This document shows positions 52,075 through 60,724 of a DNA stretch of 64,000 nucleotides, piece after piece (position 1 is the first letter of the stretch; the number at the start of each line of letters is the position of its first letter). The stretch spans positions 32,902 through 96,901 of the forward strand of contig JAPPNO010000035.1 of the NCBI GenBank assembly GCA_028873845.1, given 5' to 3'. The position numbers and the translations under genes were made by a program. Source of the DNA: Gemmatimonadota bacterium (GTDB lineage: Bacteria; Gemmatimonadota; Gemmatimonadetes; Longimicrobiales; Gaopeijiaceae). A model generated the notes under the pieces. That model was not told the origin of the DNA and searched no databases. It saw only the letters and a list, made by a program, of their open reading frames with translations.

Positions 52075-54453
52075 ATGCGGCCCCACACACAGACTCCCCG
52101 GAGCACTCCGGACGGTTCGCCTCCCTACGGGTGGGCGGCGGCCGCGGCCGCCGCGGTGGGCCTGCTCTACGCAGTCACACTCGCGCCGACCACGGCGTTC
52201 TGGGACACCAGCGAGTACATCGCCACCGCGCACATCATGGGAATCCCCCATCCCCCCGGGAATCCCCTCTTCATCATCCTCGCCCGCACCTGGGACATCC
52301 TGCTGGGGATCTTCGGTCTCTCGACCGCCGTCAAGATCAACCTCTTCTCCGCTCTCATGGGCGCGCTGTCCCACGGCCTCTGGTTCCTGGTGGTCCACCA
52401 CATCCTCAAGCACTTCTCGGACGACCGGCGCTTTCGCCTCATCGGCGCCTTCGCCGCGGTGCTGGTCAGCGCGACCGCGTTCACGGTCTGGAACCAGTCG
52501 AATGTGAACGAGAAGGTCTACACGGTGTCGCTCCTCACCATCGCCCTGCTGTCGTGGCTCGCCTTTCGCTGGCAGGAGCGGATCGGCAAGGCGGGCGACG
52601 ACAACCTCCTTGTCCTCATGGCCTTCGTCCTGGCTCTCTCGGTGGGGAACCACCTCATGGCCTTCCTGGCGGCGCCGGCGCTCCTGCTCTTCGTCCTGCT
52701 GGTGCGGCCCCGCTGCCTTCTCAACCCGCGCCTGTACCTGTTCGGGGCACCCGCCATCGTGCTGGGCCTTTCCGTCCACCTCTTCCTGCCCATCCGCTCG
52801 GACCTCGGGCCCATCATCAACGAGGCCCAGCCCACCTGCGAGAGCATCGGCGCGGCGGTGGCGAGCGTCGTCACCTACGGCAATGCCGGTTGCGAGGATC
52901 TGTCGGACGCGCTGGCGCGGAAGCAGTACGACAAGCCCCCGCTGACCACCCGGCAGGCACCCCTCGTCTCCCAGGCCGGAAACTGGCTCCAGTACTTCGA
53001 CTGGCAGTGGGCCCGTGCGCTGTCGCCCACCGACGTGCTCTTCGGCCGGGCACGCATCCCCCTCACGGCGCTGTTCATCGGGCTGGGCATCTTCGGTCTC
53101 CTGGAGCACTATCGCCGGGATCGGGTCAGCTGGGTCTACATGATCTCGCTTTTCGGAGTCCTGTCGGCCGGCCTGGTCTACTACCTGAACTTTAAGTACG
53201 GCTACTCGATGCCGCTTCCCGAGGAAAACGAGCTCCGACAGCTCATGGAGGAAAAGAACGCGCGCACCACCATGGATCTGCGCGAGGTTCGCGAACGCGA
53301 CTATTTCTTCGTCGTGGGCTTTTCGGTCTGGGGGCTCATGGCGGGGATCGGGATCGCGACCCTCTGGGACCGCGTCACCCGCATGTCGGGCCGCTCGCTG
53401 GCCGCGACCTCACCGGTGCTCGGCCTGGCGCTCATCCCCCTCGTTCTGAACTTCGGCTGGGCCGGCCGCGCCGGGGATCACACCGCGCGCGACTGGGCCT
53501 ACAACCTCCTCATGAGCGTCGAGCCGTACGGGGTCCTCTTCACCAACGGCGACAACGACACCTTCCCGCTGTGGTACGTGCAGGAGGTCGAGGGAATCCG
53601 CCGCGACGTGACGGTGGCGGTGACCTCGTACCTGAATACGCCCTGGTACGTGAAGCAGCTCCGCGACCTCACCCGCCCCTGCCAGCCCGGCCAGGATCCG
53701 GACGCGGACCCAACCCTCATCCTGTGCCAGCGCCCCTACACGGCAGAGAACACCGACGCCATGTACACCCACGACCCCGCCGAGGCCGAGGCCGCCGGCA
53801 AGTTGCCGATCCTGCTGGCCGAACCGGTGCGGGTCCCCTCCCGGGGCATGTTCCGCGACGACCTGTCCGACGCAACCGTCGAGCAGGTGGCCGGCCTCTA
53901 CCCACTGTTGCAGGAGAGCCAGTCCTACAACCTGGGTCCGCTGACCGCAACGTTGGCGGGTGGCCAGAACCTCTTCCCCTGGCACCAGTTCACACTCGCC
54001 GCGATCGCGAATTCGCTGGGCGACCGCCCCGTGTATTTCGCATCGGCCGTCACTCCCGCGGCGACCTTCGACATCATGCGGCACATCGTGCGGCAGGGTC
54101 TCGCCTTCCGGCTCTGGCCGGACAACCCCGAGGAAATCGGCCCTGCCGTCCTGCCCAACCAGGACAGCACCGAGAATCGTCTGGTGCTGGGAGCCTGGGT
54201 GGACATCGCGCGCACCAGGCTCCTGGCCGACAGCGTGTTCGAGCATCACTCCGGGATTCCCGGGGAATGGGACTACTGGCCGGACCGGTCCACGCGGGGG
54301 ATTCCGAACTACTACTCCTGGATGTACCAGGCCCTCGGTCTGGACAGGGGACTCCGGGCGGATCCGGAGGCGTGGGCCCGGCTCGAAGCCCTCAGGAGGG
54401 CCTGGGTGGACCTCGCCAATTCGCTGGAACCCGCCAGCCGCCCCGAGCAATGA
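52075..54453 (+). CDS. DUF2723 membrane protein, predicted GT-C type O-glycosyltransferase
   Basis: About 792 aa (from the ATG at 52075). Ten or more membrane helices fill the first 330 residues and another group lies near 390-460. The first loop has FWDTSEYIATAHIMGIPHPPG, the conserved acidic and HPPG motif of DUF2723 proteins, which are related to protein-O-mannosyltransferases. A second conserved part is VLFTNGDNDTFPLWYVQEVEG, followed by a soluble C-terminal domain. AAGGAG sits 8 nt before the ATG, so the GTG two codons upstream is not used. The substrate is unknown. Confidence 0.87.
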   Translation: MRPHTQTPRSTPDGSPPYGWAAAAAAAVGLLYAVTLAPTTAFWDTSEYIATAHIMGIPHPPGNPLFIILARTWDILLGIFGLSTAVKINLFSALMGALSHGLWFLVVHHILKHFSDDRRFRLIGAFAAVLVSATAFTVWNQSNVNEKVYTVSLLTIALLSWLAFRWQERIGKAGDDNLLVLMAFVLALSVGNHLMAFLAAPALLLFVLLVRPRCLLNPRLYLFGAPAIVLGLSVHLFLPIRSDLGPIINEAQPTCESIGAAVASVVTYGNAGCEDLSDALARKQYDKPPLTTRQAPLVSQAGNWLQYFDWQWARALSPTDVLFGRARIPLTALFIGLGIFGLLEHYRRDRVSWVYMISLFGVLSAGLVYYLNFKYGYSMPLPEENELRQLMEEKNARTTMDLREVRERDYFFVVGFSVWGLMAGIGIATLWDRVTRMSGRSLAATSPVLGLALIPLVLNFGWAGRAGDHTARDWAYNLLMSVEPYGVLFTNGDNDTFPLWYVQEVEGIRRDVTVAVTSYLNTPWYVKQLRDLTRPCQPGQDPDADPTLILCQRPYTAENTDAMYTHDPAEAEAAGKLPILLAEPVRVPSRGMFRDDLSDATVEQVAGLYPLLQESQSYNLGPLTATLAGGQNLFPWHQFTLAAIANSLGDRPVYFASAVTPAATFDIMRHIVRQGLAFRLWPDNPEEIGPAVLPNQDSTENRLVLGAWVDIARTRLLADSVFEHHSGIPGEWDYWPDRSTRGIPNYYSWMYQALGLDRGLRADPEAWARLEALRRAWVDLANSLEPASRPEQ

Positions 54454-54490
54454 GAGCGGCTGAGGCACCGGGCTGACCACGCACGCTGAT

Positions 54491-55972
54491 CTACCCCCCG
54501 AGCCAGACGGACCCGAGCCCCGACCTCTGCCGGCGAATGCGGCCCTCCCGCCGCGTTCCGTCCAGCCTGTAGATCAAGTCGAAGTACTCCGGCACCGAGG
54601 TCGCGACCTCCGGGGGGGCGTGCACCAGCACGACGGGGATGCGCCGCGCCAGACCGGCAAGAGCCGCCACTGCGCGGGGCCGATCCTCGCGGTTCAGCCG
54701 GGCGAGGTTGTCGGGCAGGATCATCGAGTCCGGCCTGACGCCCGCACCCGCCGCCAACTCGACCAGGGCGATCCGCGCCGCCACCTCGAGCACCGCAACG
54801 TCCTCGCCACCCCGCCCCCCACCCCTCGACCAAACGGCGAACAGTTCCGGAAACGCTCCCACCAGCCGCCCCCCGGTGAGTGCCACCACCTTGCCGTGAA
54901 TCCTGGCCCGCACGCGCCGGCCCGTCTCGGCCAACAACCTCGTCCTCCTCTCATCCCCGGCCGCACCGGTTCTCTTGCGGTTCCCATCCGCCTTGTCGTC
55001 GCTCCCACCCCCGCGCAACCGGGCCGACAGCTCCAACAGGTCATCGAGCCGCTGCCTGGCAGCCTCCACCTCCGACCCCTGCACCTTCCGGCGGGCCAGT
55101 TCCTCGGCCAGGCTCTCCGTCTCCGCGCCCAGCACCATGGCCCGGTTTTCGCTGGCCTGCAGGTCATCGGGCTTGCCCTCGAGCTGGTCCCGGCGACGGC
55201 GCCACCAGCGTCCGTCCTGCACCACGGACTCCCATTCCTCCCTGAGTGATTCCCGCACCGGCCCGGCGCGGTCTCCGAGCTCCCTGCCACACCTGCCGCA
55301 CCGACCGCCGTCCCCCGCCTCGTCCGTGCTCTTCAGCTGCCCGCGCAGTTCGCGTTCCCGGTCGCGATACAGCAGCAGGCGGGTCTCGGCGTCCTGGCGC
55401 TCGCGCACCCACGCCATCGTGCCGGCCTCCGCGTCGCCGCGGGCTATCGCAGCCTTCTCACGTGCCTCACGAAGTCGCGCCTCAAGTCCCCCGACCTCTT
55501 CCCGCAGCCGCGTCAGGCGTTCCACCCGGCTGCGCGCGTCCCGCGCAAGTCGCGCCACCACCGCATCCGCCGGGCCACCTGCCGATCCCTCTCCCCCACC
55601 GCCACCCCCGCGCATCTCAGCCGCCCCAACCGGGCCCACCAGCAACGCCGCCGCCGCTGCCAGCCAGGCCGTCGCGGGCCCGTCGCCGAACCAGAGCGCT
55701 CCGTACTCCTCGCGCCGAAGTCCGTGCCTCTCCAACACGGCCTCGAGGTGCGCTTCGAAGCCTGAAGTCCCGACACCGATCGGCCCCTCCGGCCCCTCCA
55801 CCACCGGTCCGGGACCGCGGTGACCGCCCCGGCTGCCGAACGCCGTTCGCAGGCCGGCCAGGAACTCATCCCACAACGGATCACGCCCGCCCACAAACCC
55901 CACCAGACCCCGGGCACCGCGCAGGTCCAGCACCGGACCGCGCGACCCCGCCTGCAGCGACGTAATCCTCAT
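54491..55972 (-). CDS. Degenerate SbcC/Rad50-like protein: zinc hook kept, P-loop lost
   Basis: A 493-aa protein. The N-terminus keeps the SbcC pattern, but where the Walker A should stand (GPNxxGKST) it reads GFVGGRDPLWDEF (about 24-36), lacking Gly-Lys-Ser/Thr. Coiled coil from about 140 to 330 contains CGRCGREL at 225-232, a typical Rad50 zinc-hook motif. The C-terminal half has the family layout (ARIALVELAAGAGVRPDS, LPDNLARLNREDRPRAVAALAGL, VVLVHAPPE) but the Walker B acid pair is replaced by P-D-N. It should not hydrolyse ATP. The ATG overlaps the stop of the SbcD-like gene (ATGA at 55969-55972), as in true sbcDC operons. Confidence 0.8.
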   Translation of the reverse strand: MRITSLQAGSRGPVLDLRGARGLVGFVGGRDPLWDEFLAGLRTAFGSRGGHRGPGPVVEGPEGPIGVGTSGFEAHLEAVLERHGLRREEYGALWFGDGPATAWLAAAAALLVGPVGAAEMRGGGGGGEGSAGGPADAVVARLARDARSRVERLTRLREEVGGLEARLREAREKAAIARGDAEAGTMAWVRERQDAETRLLLYRDRERELRGQLKSTDEAGDGGRCGRCGRELGDRAGPVRESLREEWESVVQDGRWWRRRRDQLEGKPDDLQASENRAMVLGAETESLAEELARRKVQGSEVEAARQRLDDLLELSARLRGGGSDDKADGNRKRTGAAGDERRTRLLAETGRRVRARIHGKVVALTGGRLVGAFPELFAVWSRGGGRGGEDVAVLEVAARIALVELAAGAGVRPDSMILPDNLARLNREDRPRAVAALAGLARRIPVVLVHAPPEVATSVPEYFDLIYRLDGTRREGRIRRQRSGLGSVWLGG

Positions 55973-57012
55973 CGGCCCACCGCGCGCACGCCCACCCGCG
56001 CCCTCCCCCCGGCACGCGAAGACCTCTCACCCGCCGCCGCCACCTCGCGCCACGCCCCCGCCCCGCCCACCCCATGCGACGCGCCCTGCCCCGGAAGCGC
56101 GTCCACCCTCAGCTCCGCGACCCGGCGGCGCACCCCGGCGAGCACTTCCCGGTCGAGCGCGGCCAGGTCCTCGTCGGACAGCCCGCGCACCGGAACCCGC
56201 AGAAGCTTCCCGTCGATCCCCCCCGGCACGCCCGCCAGCGCCTCGCCCAGCCGGCGCGCCACGGTCGCCGTGCCTCCTCCCGTCGCCTCGATCGGAGCCA
56301 GGCTCACGGCGGCGCGCGCTTCGACCGGCCAGAAGGTCACCTCGCCCGACTCGAGCTGAGCGGTGACGAACCCCTTGTCGATCGCCGATTCCTCCCACGG
56401 ATCGGTACCGACCCTCTCCAGGGAACCGCAGTAGCAGGCCCGCTCGGCCACCGGCGTGTAGACGTGCCTGGAGCCCAGGGCGACGTAGTCCCAGCCGCGG
56501 CGCGCGACGGCCGGCGCATGCGAGCGTCCCGATGCCAGCGCCGCGTGCGCCACCAGGACGTTCCATTTCGCCGCCGGGTCGGGGGAGACGCTCAGCGAAC
56601 GGGAGACCATGACCGCCGGGTGGGGAAGCAGGGTGACGGACAGCTGTCCGCCGTACAGGCCGAGGCGGCGCACGGTCGTCGTGGCCACCTCGACGCCGGG
56701 CAACGCGCCGATGACCATGATCGGCCCGCGCGCGCCCGCCTCCAGGGGAATGTCACGGAGCCCGGCGGCCACGGCGACCACCACCTCCGGAAGGCTGTCG
56801 CGCAGCTTCCTGACCGCCCTGGAAAAGGTGGCGATCGGCGGCGCGGTCACCTCGGGATGGTCGAACACGTCGCCGGCGACGACCACCAGGTCCGGGCCGA
56901 GTTCCGCGATCCGTGCCAGCGCGCTCTCGAAGGCCCGGAGCACATCCCCCGCCCGCCCCGGCCCCGCCCCGGCGTATCCCAGGTGCAGATCCGACAGGTG
57001 GGCCACCTTCAC
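55969..57012 (-). CDS. Degenerate SbcD/Mre11-like metallophosphoesterase
   Basis: About 347 aa from the GTG at 57012, which starts at the first family motif (an alternative GTG at 57075 adds 21 residues). First metal motifs survive: D8/H10 (LSDLHLG) and VAGDVFDH (G47-D48). The GNHD motif is replaced by GLRD (84-87) and GHxH by GSRH (180-183), while H156 (VLVAHAAL) is kept. Loss of the Asn, the catalytic His and one metal His suggests no nuclease activity. The C-terminus is Ala/Arg/Gly-rich. It lies between a membrane-protein gene and the SbcC-like gene. Confidence 0.8.
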   Translation of the reverse strand: MKVAHLSDLHLGYAGAGPGRAGDVLRAFESALARIAELGPDLVVVAGDVFDHPEVTAPPIATFSRAVRKLRDSLPEVVVAVAAGLRDIPLEAGARGPIMVIGALPGVEVATTTVRRLGLYGGQLSVTLLPHPAVMVSRSLSVSPDPAAKWNVLVAHAALASGRSHAPAVARRGWDYVALGSRHVYTPVAERACYCGSLERVGTDPWEESAIDKGFVTAQLESGEVTFWPVEARAAVSLAPIEATGGGTATVARRLGEALAGVPGGIDGKLLRVPVRGLSDEDLAALDREVLAGVRRRVAELRVDALPGQGASHGVGGAGAWREVAAAGERSSRAGGRARVGVRAVGR

Positions 57013-57083
57013 CTCCCGCAGCGCCGTACCGGTCCGGCGCCCCGCCGCCCCCGTTGCTCGTGCGCGCCCGTCCACGGATTGAC

Positions 57084-58409
57084 TCAGACGTCGTCGTGGC
57101 CGCGCGGACCGCCGGCCCCGCCGAGCATTTTCAGCCCGGCGACCGGCCCCGGTGCGGTCGCCCCCGGATCGAGACACCACACTTCGTCCCCGCGGGGCGC
57201 CAGGCGGGGCGGCCCCGGGACGGCGGCAGACGCGGCCGCGTACCGCGCCACCCCCCACCCCGCCGCAGCCGCCGATTCGGCCAACTCGGCCGGAAGACCG
57301 TGCCGCCGCGCCCGCACCCAGACCCTCCCGGCCCCGGCCTCACGCAACCCGGCCAGCAGTACACCGCCGGCCAGACCCTCCCTCAACCCGCGCCCCGCGG
57401 TCTCCCAGTCCACGACCACCGTGTGCCCCGGCGCTTCGGGGACCGGAGAGTCCGCGAGCGATTCCGATTCCCACTCGAAGCCCTCCCTCACCAACGCCCT
57501 CACCTCGGCATCCGGCTCGTACAATCGCCACCCACCCTCTCCCTCCCTGGCAAACCAGCTCCCCGCACCCACGAACAGCACAGGACCGGTTCCGTCCAGC
57601 GTGCCGGCGACACCCAGTCGCCAGTCTCCGGCCGGGGGGGGATCGACGATTCGGTCCCGTCCACCGTCCCAGAGGACCTTCACCTCGGTTTCCGGAACCG
57701 CGGTGTGCCACGCCTCGAAGAGCAGCCCCGGCCGGCTGGTTTCGTGCAAAACCACGCGGCGGCGCGGCACGCGGTCGAAGATCCAGCCCTGGCAGCGCGC
57801 TCCGCCCGACGCGAACACCGCCGCCGCGAGGAAGGCCGTCACCGCCAGTACCGGGCGCCCCAGAAGCAGGTGGACCAGCGCGACGCCCGCCGCCACACCG
57901 GTCAAGGCTCCCGCCAGGACCTGCTTTCCGGCACCCAGCGATGCGGCGAAACGCCCCAGGCGTCCCCAAACCCCCCCTGCGAAGTACGCCGGCAGCGCAC
58001 CCGTAACCGCCAACCCCAGGCCCTGCGTGACCGACGTGGCGGCGAACCCGCCCATCAGCTCCCACAGTCCGGTGAACCCCGACCCGCACAGGAGCGCCAC
58101 CAGGAGCCCGACCCACCACCGCACCGCTGTGCGAACGCCCTGGTGTTCGTCCCCGGCCCTTCCTATCCGGAGACCGGCGGCAAGCGACAGCAGGGCCACG
58201 CCAACCAGAACGGAGGCCGCGCGGACCAGCCCCTGCGAGTCGCCGAGCAGCAGTTCCACCACGGACCCCTGCCGCTCGGGATTCATGATCTCGCGCGCGA
58301 GTCCCTGCGAGTCGTAGAGGAGCACCCCGGCCCCGGTCACCACGGCCGTGGCGACGGCGGCGCCCACCAGGAGTGAGGGCACCCAGATGACACGCCGGGC
58401 GCGATTCAC
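57084..58409 (-). CDS. Polytopic membrane protein with Rossmann-like C-terminal domain, unknown
   Basis: A 441-aa protein (GTG start). About six hydrophobic helices fill residues 8-205. The cytoplasmic part after 210 includes GPVLFVGAGSWF and WRLYEPDAEVRALV, a glycine-rich loop plus an acidic strand end as in spermidine-synthase or methyltransferase folds; membrane-fused spermidine-synthase-like proteins exist. The identity is uncertain. Only a short gap (8-71 nt, depending on the next start) separates it from the degenerate SbcD gene, so it heads that three-gene operon. Confidence 0.65.
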   Translation of the reverse strand: MNRARRVIWVPSLLVGAAVATAVVTGAGVLLYDSQGLAREIMNPERQGSVVELLLGDSQGLVRAASVLVGVALLSLAAGLRIGRAGDEHQGVRTAVRWWVGLLVALLCGSGFTGLWELMGGFAATSVTQGLGLAVTGALPAYFAGGVWGRLGRFAASLGAGKQVLAGALTGVAAGVALVHLLLGRPVLAVTAFLAAAVFASGGARCQGWIFDRVPRRRVVLHETSRPGLLFEAWHTAVPETEVKVLWDGGRDRIVDPPPAGDWRLGVAGTLDGTGPVLFVGAGSWFAREGEGGWRLYEPDAEVRALVREGFEWESESLADSPVPEAPGHTVVVDWETAGRGLREGLAGGVLLAGLREAGAGRVWVRARRHGLPAELAESAAAAGWGVARYAAASAAVPGPPRLAPRGDEVWCLDPGATAPGPVAGLKMLGGAGGPRGHDDV

Positions 58410-58619
58410 CGGCGCCCCCTGTGCGAGTTCATTGCGACCGAAGGGGCTCTTCCGCAGACTCCCGGTTGCGCGTTCATGGGGGATTCTACCCTCTCGGGGG
58501 ACCGGGGACCAACCCGCGCTGCGAACGACGGGCCCGGCCGGCCGGCCGCCACGAGCAAGTGCGAATCCTCGCAGCCCGGCGCCCGGCCGCGTCCGCTCGA
58601 ACCCGGCCGCTACGCCGGT

Positions 58620-59522
58620 TCAGCGTTCCTGCAGCTCCTCGAGAATCGTCCCGTAGCTGTCGTAGCGGGCCTTCTGGATCCTTCCCGCAGCCACCGCATC
58701 GAGGATCGCGCAGCCAGGTTCGTGGATATGGACGCAGTCGTTGAAGTGGCAGTCGCCCAGGAAGGGCCGGAAGTCGGCGAAGCATCGGTCCAGGTCGGCC
58801 CGCGACACATCTCCCAGGCCCACCTCGCTGAACCCCGGAGTGTCGGCCACGGCCCCGCCTCCTTCCAGAGGGATCAGCCGGCTCGAGACGGTGGTGTGCC
58901 TCCCGGCCCGCGATTTCCTCCCCACTTCGCGGGTCCGCAGTCCGAGCCTCGGGTCAACCGCGTTCAACAGGGTCGACTTCCCCACCCCCGACGGCCCCGC
59001 CAGCGCCGACGACCCGGCCCGCACCACCGCGCGAAAGCCCTCCATGCCCTCGCCCGTCACCGCCGACGTCTCCACGACCGCGTACCCCGCGACGCGGTAT
59101 CGCTCCGCCAGCGCGGCCGCCACCGCACGGCCCCGCGCCAGGTCCACCTTGTTCAGCACGACGCACGCCTCCATCCCTCCCGCCTCCCCCATCACCAGCA
59201 TCCGGTCGATCACCCCGGGGTTCGGTGCCGGGTCCGCAACCGACGCCACCACCACCAGTCGATCCAGGTTGGCGGCCACCACCTTGGCCACGCGGCCACC
59301 CGCCGTGCGCCTCGCCAGGTACGTCCGCCGCGGCCGCACCGACTCGATCACATGACCGCCTCCCCACGCTTCCACCACCCCCACCCGGTCCCCGATCACC
59401 ACCTTGTCGCGAACGTTCCCCGACCGTTTCAGCCGCCCCCGCACCGTCGCTTCCACGGTGCCGCCGCCGGTGCGCACCGTGTACGTGCCGCCCGTGGCCT
59501 CGATCACCTGGCCCGCCGTCAT
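58620..59522 (-). CDS. rsgA: Ribosome small-subunit-dependent GTPase A
   Basis: A 300-aa circularly permuted GTPase that helps late 30S maturation. An OB-fold domain (1-75) is followed by the G motifs in permuted order: NKVDL (G4), TSAVTGEG (G5), AGPSGVGKSTLLN (G1) and ADTPGFSE (G3). The zinc knuckle (CHFNDCVHIHEPGC) closes the protein. The ATG at 59522 is used; the frame is open 21 codons upstream into the terminator. The 210 nt between this gene and 58410 hold nothing I can name. Confidence 0.93.
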   Translation of the reverse strand: MTAGQVIEATGGTYTVRTGGGTVEATVRGRLKRSGNVRDKVVIGDRVGVVEAWGGGHVIESVRPRRTYLARRTAGGRVAKVVAANLDRLVVVASVADPAPNPGVIDRMLVMGEAGGMEACVVLNKVDLARGRAVAAALAERYRVAGYAVVETSAVTGEGMEGFRAVVRAGSSALAGPSGVGKSTLLNAVDPRLGLRTREVGRKSRAGRHTTVSSRLIPLEGGGAVADTPGFSEVGLGDVSRADLDRCFADFRPFLGDCHFNDCVHIHEPGCAILDAVAAGRIQKARYDSYGTILEELQER

Positions 59523-59541
59523 GCGGCCGCCGCCCGCAACG

Positions 59542-59580
59542 AAAACACCCCCGCGACGGCAATGCCGCCACGGGGGTGTC
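59542..59580 (-). terminator. Rho-independent terminator after the sigma-factor gene
   Basis: ACACCCCCG (59545-59553) pairs with CGGGGGTGT (59571-59579), with an inner CGGC-GCCG hairpin. On the minus strand the stem is followed by TTTTCG. It lies 54 nt after the sigma stop and just before the rsgA start, so rsgA must have its own promoter or rely on read-through. Confidence 0.7.
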
Positions 59581-59633
59581 CGCACCTGTGCATCCTCAGG
59601 CTGCGCCCGTTCCGGTCCGGACGCCGGCCTCCG

Positions 59634-60536
59634 CTACGCCGCGAAGGACTTCAGAGCCTTGCCCTTGTCCCCTTCGCGCAGACGCTTGAGGGCGCGGTCC
59701 CGAAGCTGCCGGATCCGCTCCCGGGTGACCCCCAGGATGTTCCCGATCTCCTCCAGGGTGTGCTCGCGCTCCCCCTCTAGGCCGAAGTACAGCCTCAGCA
59801 CCTTGGCGTCGCGCGACTCCAGCGACCCCAGCGCGTTGGCCACCGCCTCGGTGAGGAGACGGTTCTCGACCTCCAGCTCGGGCTCGGCGGCCTCTTCGGT
59901 GATGAAGCGCTCCACGAGCTGCGAGTCCTCGCTGTCGCCGATCGGCGCGTCCAGGCGGATCTCCGCCGCGTTCAGAGTCTGCAGCGATTCCACGAGCTGC
60001 GGCGTGAGGAAGGTCGCCTTCCCCAGCTCCTCGCTGGTCGGGTCGCGCCCCAGCTCCTGCTTGAGACGCTCCTTCTCGCGGAAGATCCGGGCGAGGTCCG
60101 ACGCGCGGTTGAGCGGCACGCGCACCGGACGCCCGTGGTTCGCCAGCGAAGCCAGGATGGCCTGCCGGATCCACCACACCGCGTAGGAGATGAACTTCAC
60201 TCCCTGCTCGGGATCGAACTTCCGGGCCGCGGTCACCAATCCCACGTTCCCCTCCTGGATCAGATCCGTGAGCGAGACGCCCCGGTTCTGGTACTTCTTC
60301 GCGACGCTGATGACGAAGCGCAGATTGGCCTTGGCGAGCGCCTGGATCGCCTCCTCGTCACCCTTCTGGGCACGCGCGCCCAGGATCTTCTCCATATCCG
60401 GCGTGATCAGCTCGTGACGGCTGACATCGCGCAGATACTGATCCAGCGCGGTCTGCTCGTCCAGGCTGGCGTCGAATCCGGTAAGCGGGTTCACCCGCCC
60501 CTTCGGGCGCCGACCCCGCCGTGCTTTTGTGGCCAT
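59634..60536 (-). CDS. rpoD: RNA polymerase sigma-70 factor, RpoD/SigA type (short)
   Basis: A 300-aa sigma factor. Region 1.2 (ALDQYLRDVSRHELIT), regions 2.1-2.4 (ANLRFVISVAKKYQNRGVSL, FISYAVWWIRQAILASLAN), region 3 and the region 4 helix-turn-helix (LEEIGNILGVTRERIRQL) are all present; region 1.1 is absent. Primary sigma factors of Bacteroidota have this short form, so it may be the vegetative sigma; a stress (RpoS-like) role cannot be excluded. The ATG at 60536 is used. A canonical promoter lies upstream and a hairpin terminator downstream. Confidence 0.9.
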   Translation of the reverse strand: MATKARRGRRPKGRVNPLTGFDASLDEQTALDQYLRDVSRHELITPDMEKILGARAQKGDEEAIQALAKANLRFVISVAKKYQNRGVSLTDLIQEGNVGLVTAARKFDPEQGVKFISYAVWWIRQAILASLANHGRPVRVPLNRASDLARIFREKERLKQELGRDPTSEELGKATFLTPQLVESLQTLNAAEIRLDAPIGDSEDSQLVERFITEEAAEPELEVENRLLTEAVANALGSLESRDAKVLRLYFGLEGEREHTLEEIGNILGVTRERIRQLRDRALKRLREGDKGKALKSFAA

Positions 60537-60609
60537 GGTTCTCTCTCGATTCCTCAAGTGCGGGCCGGTTCACACACCTGCCGCACGTGTGTAGCGTGTA
60601 CAGCCTTTA

Positions 60610-60638
60610 ATCGTAAGGTTGCAGTCTCCGTTTGTCAA
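60610..60638 (-). promoter_or_regulatory. Sigma-70-type promoter of the sigma-factor gene
   Basis: On the minus strand TTGACA (60633-60638) and TACGAT (60610-60615) are separated by exactly 17 nt. Transcription should start near 60603, giving a leader of about 67 nt with an ACACAC...GTGTGT hairpin. This is the best -35/-10 pair in the window. Confidence 0.7.
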
Positions 60639-60724
60639 AGACACCTTCGGTGCCCATTTCGTTGTCCGCGGTGCCGCGGACGCTATTCCAAGTACCCCTC
60701 GCCGCCGTTTGGTTCCCCGGCGTT

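Noticed and set aside
54491-57012. Simple pseudogenes
   Set aside because: No internal stop or frameshift in either gene, ATGA coupling and the zinc hook are kept, so loss of catalysis seems selected and not random decay.
58410-58619. Gene in the 210-nt gap before rsgA
   Set aside because: Only short frames without motifs; nothing supportable.
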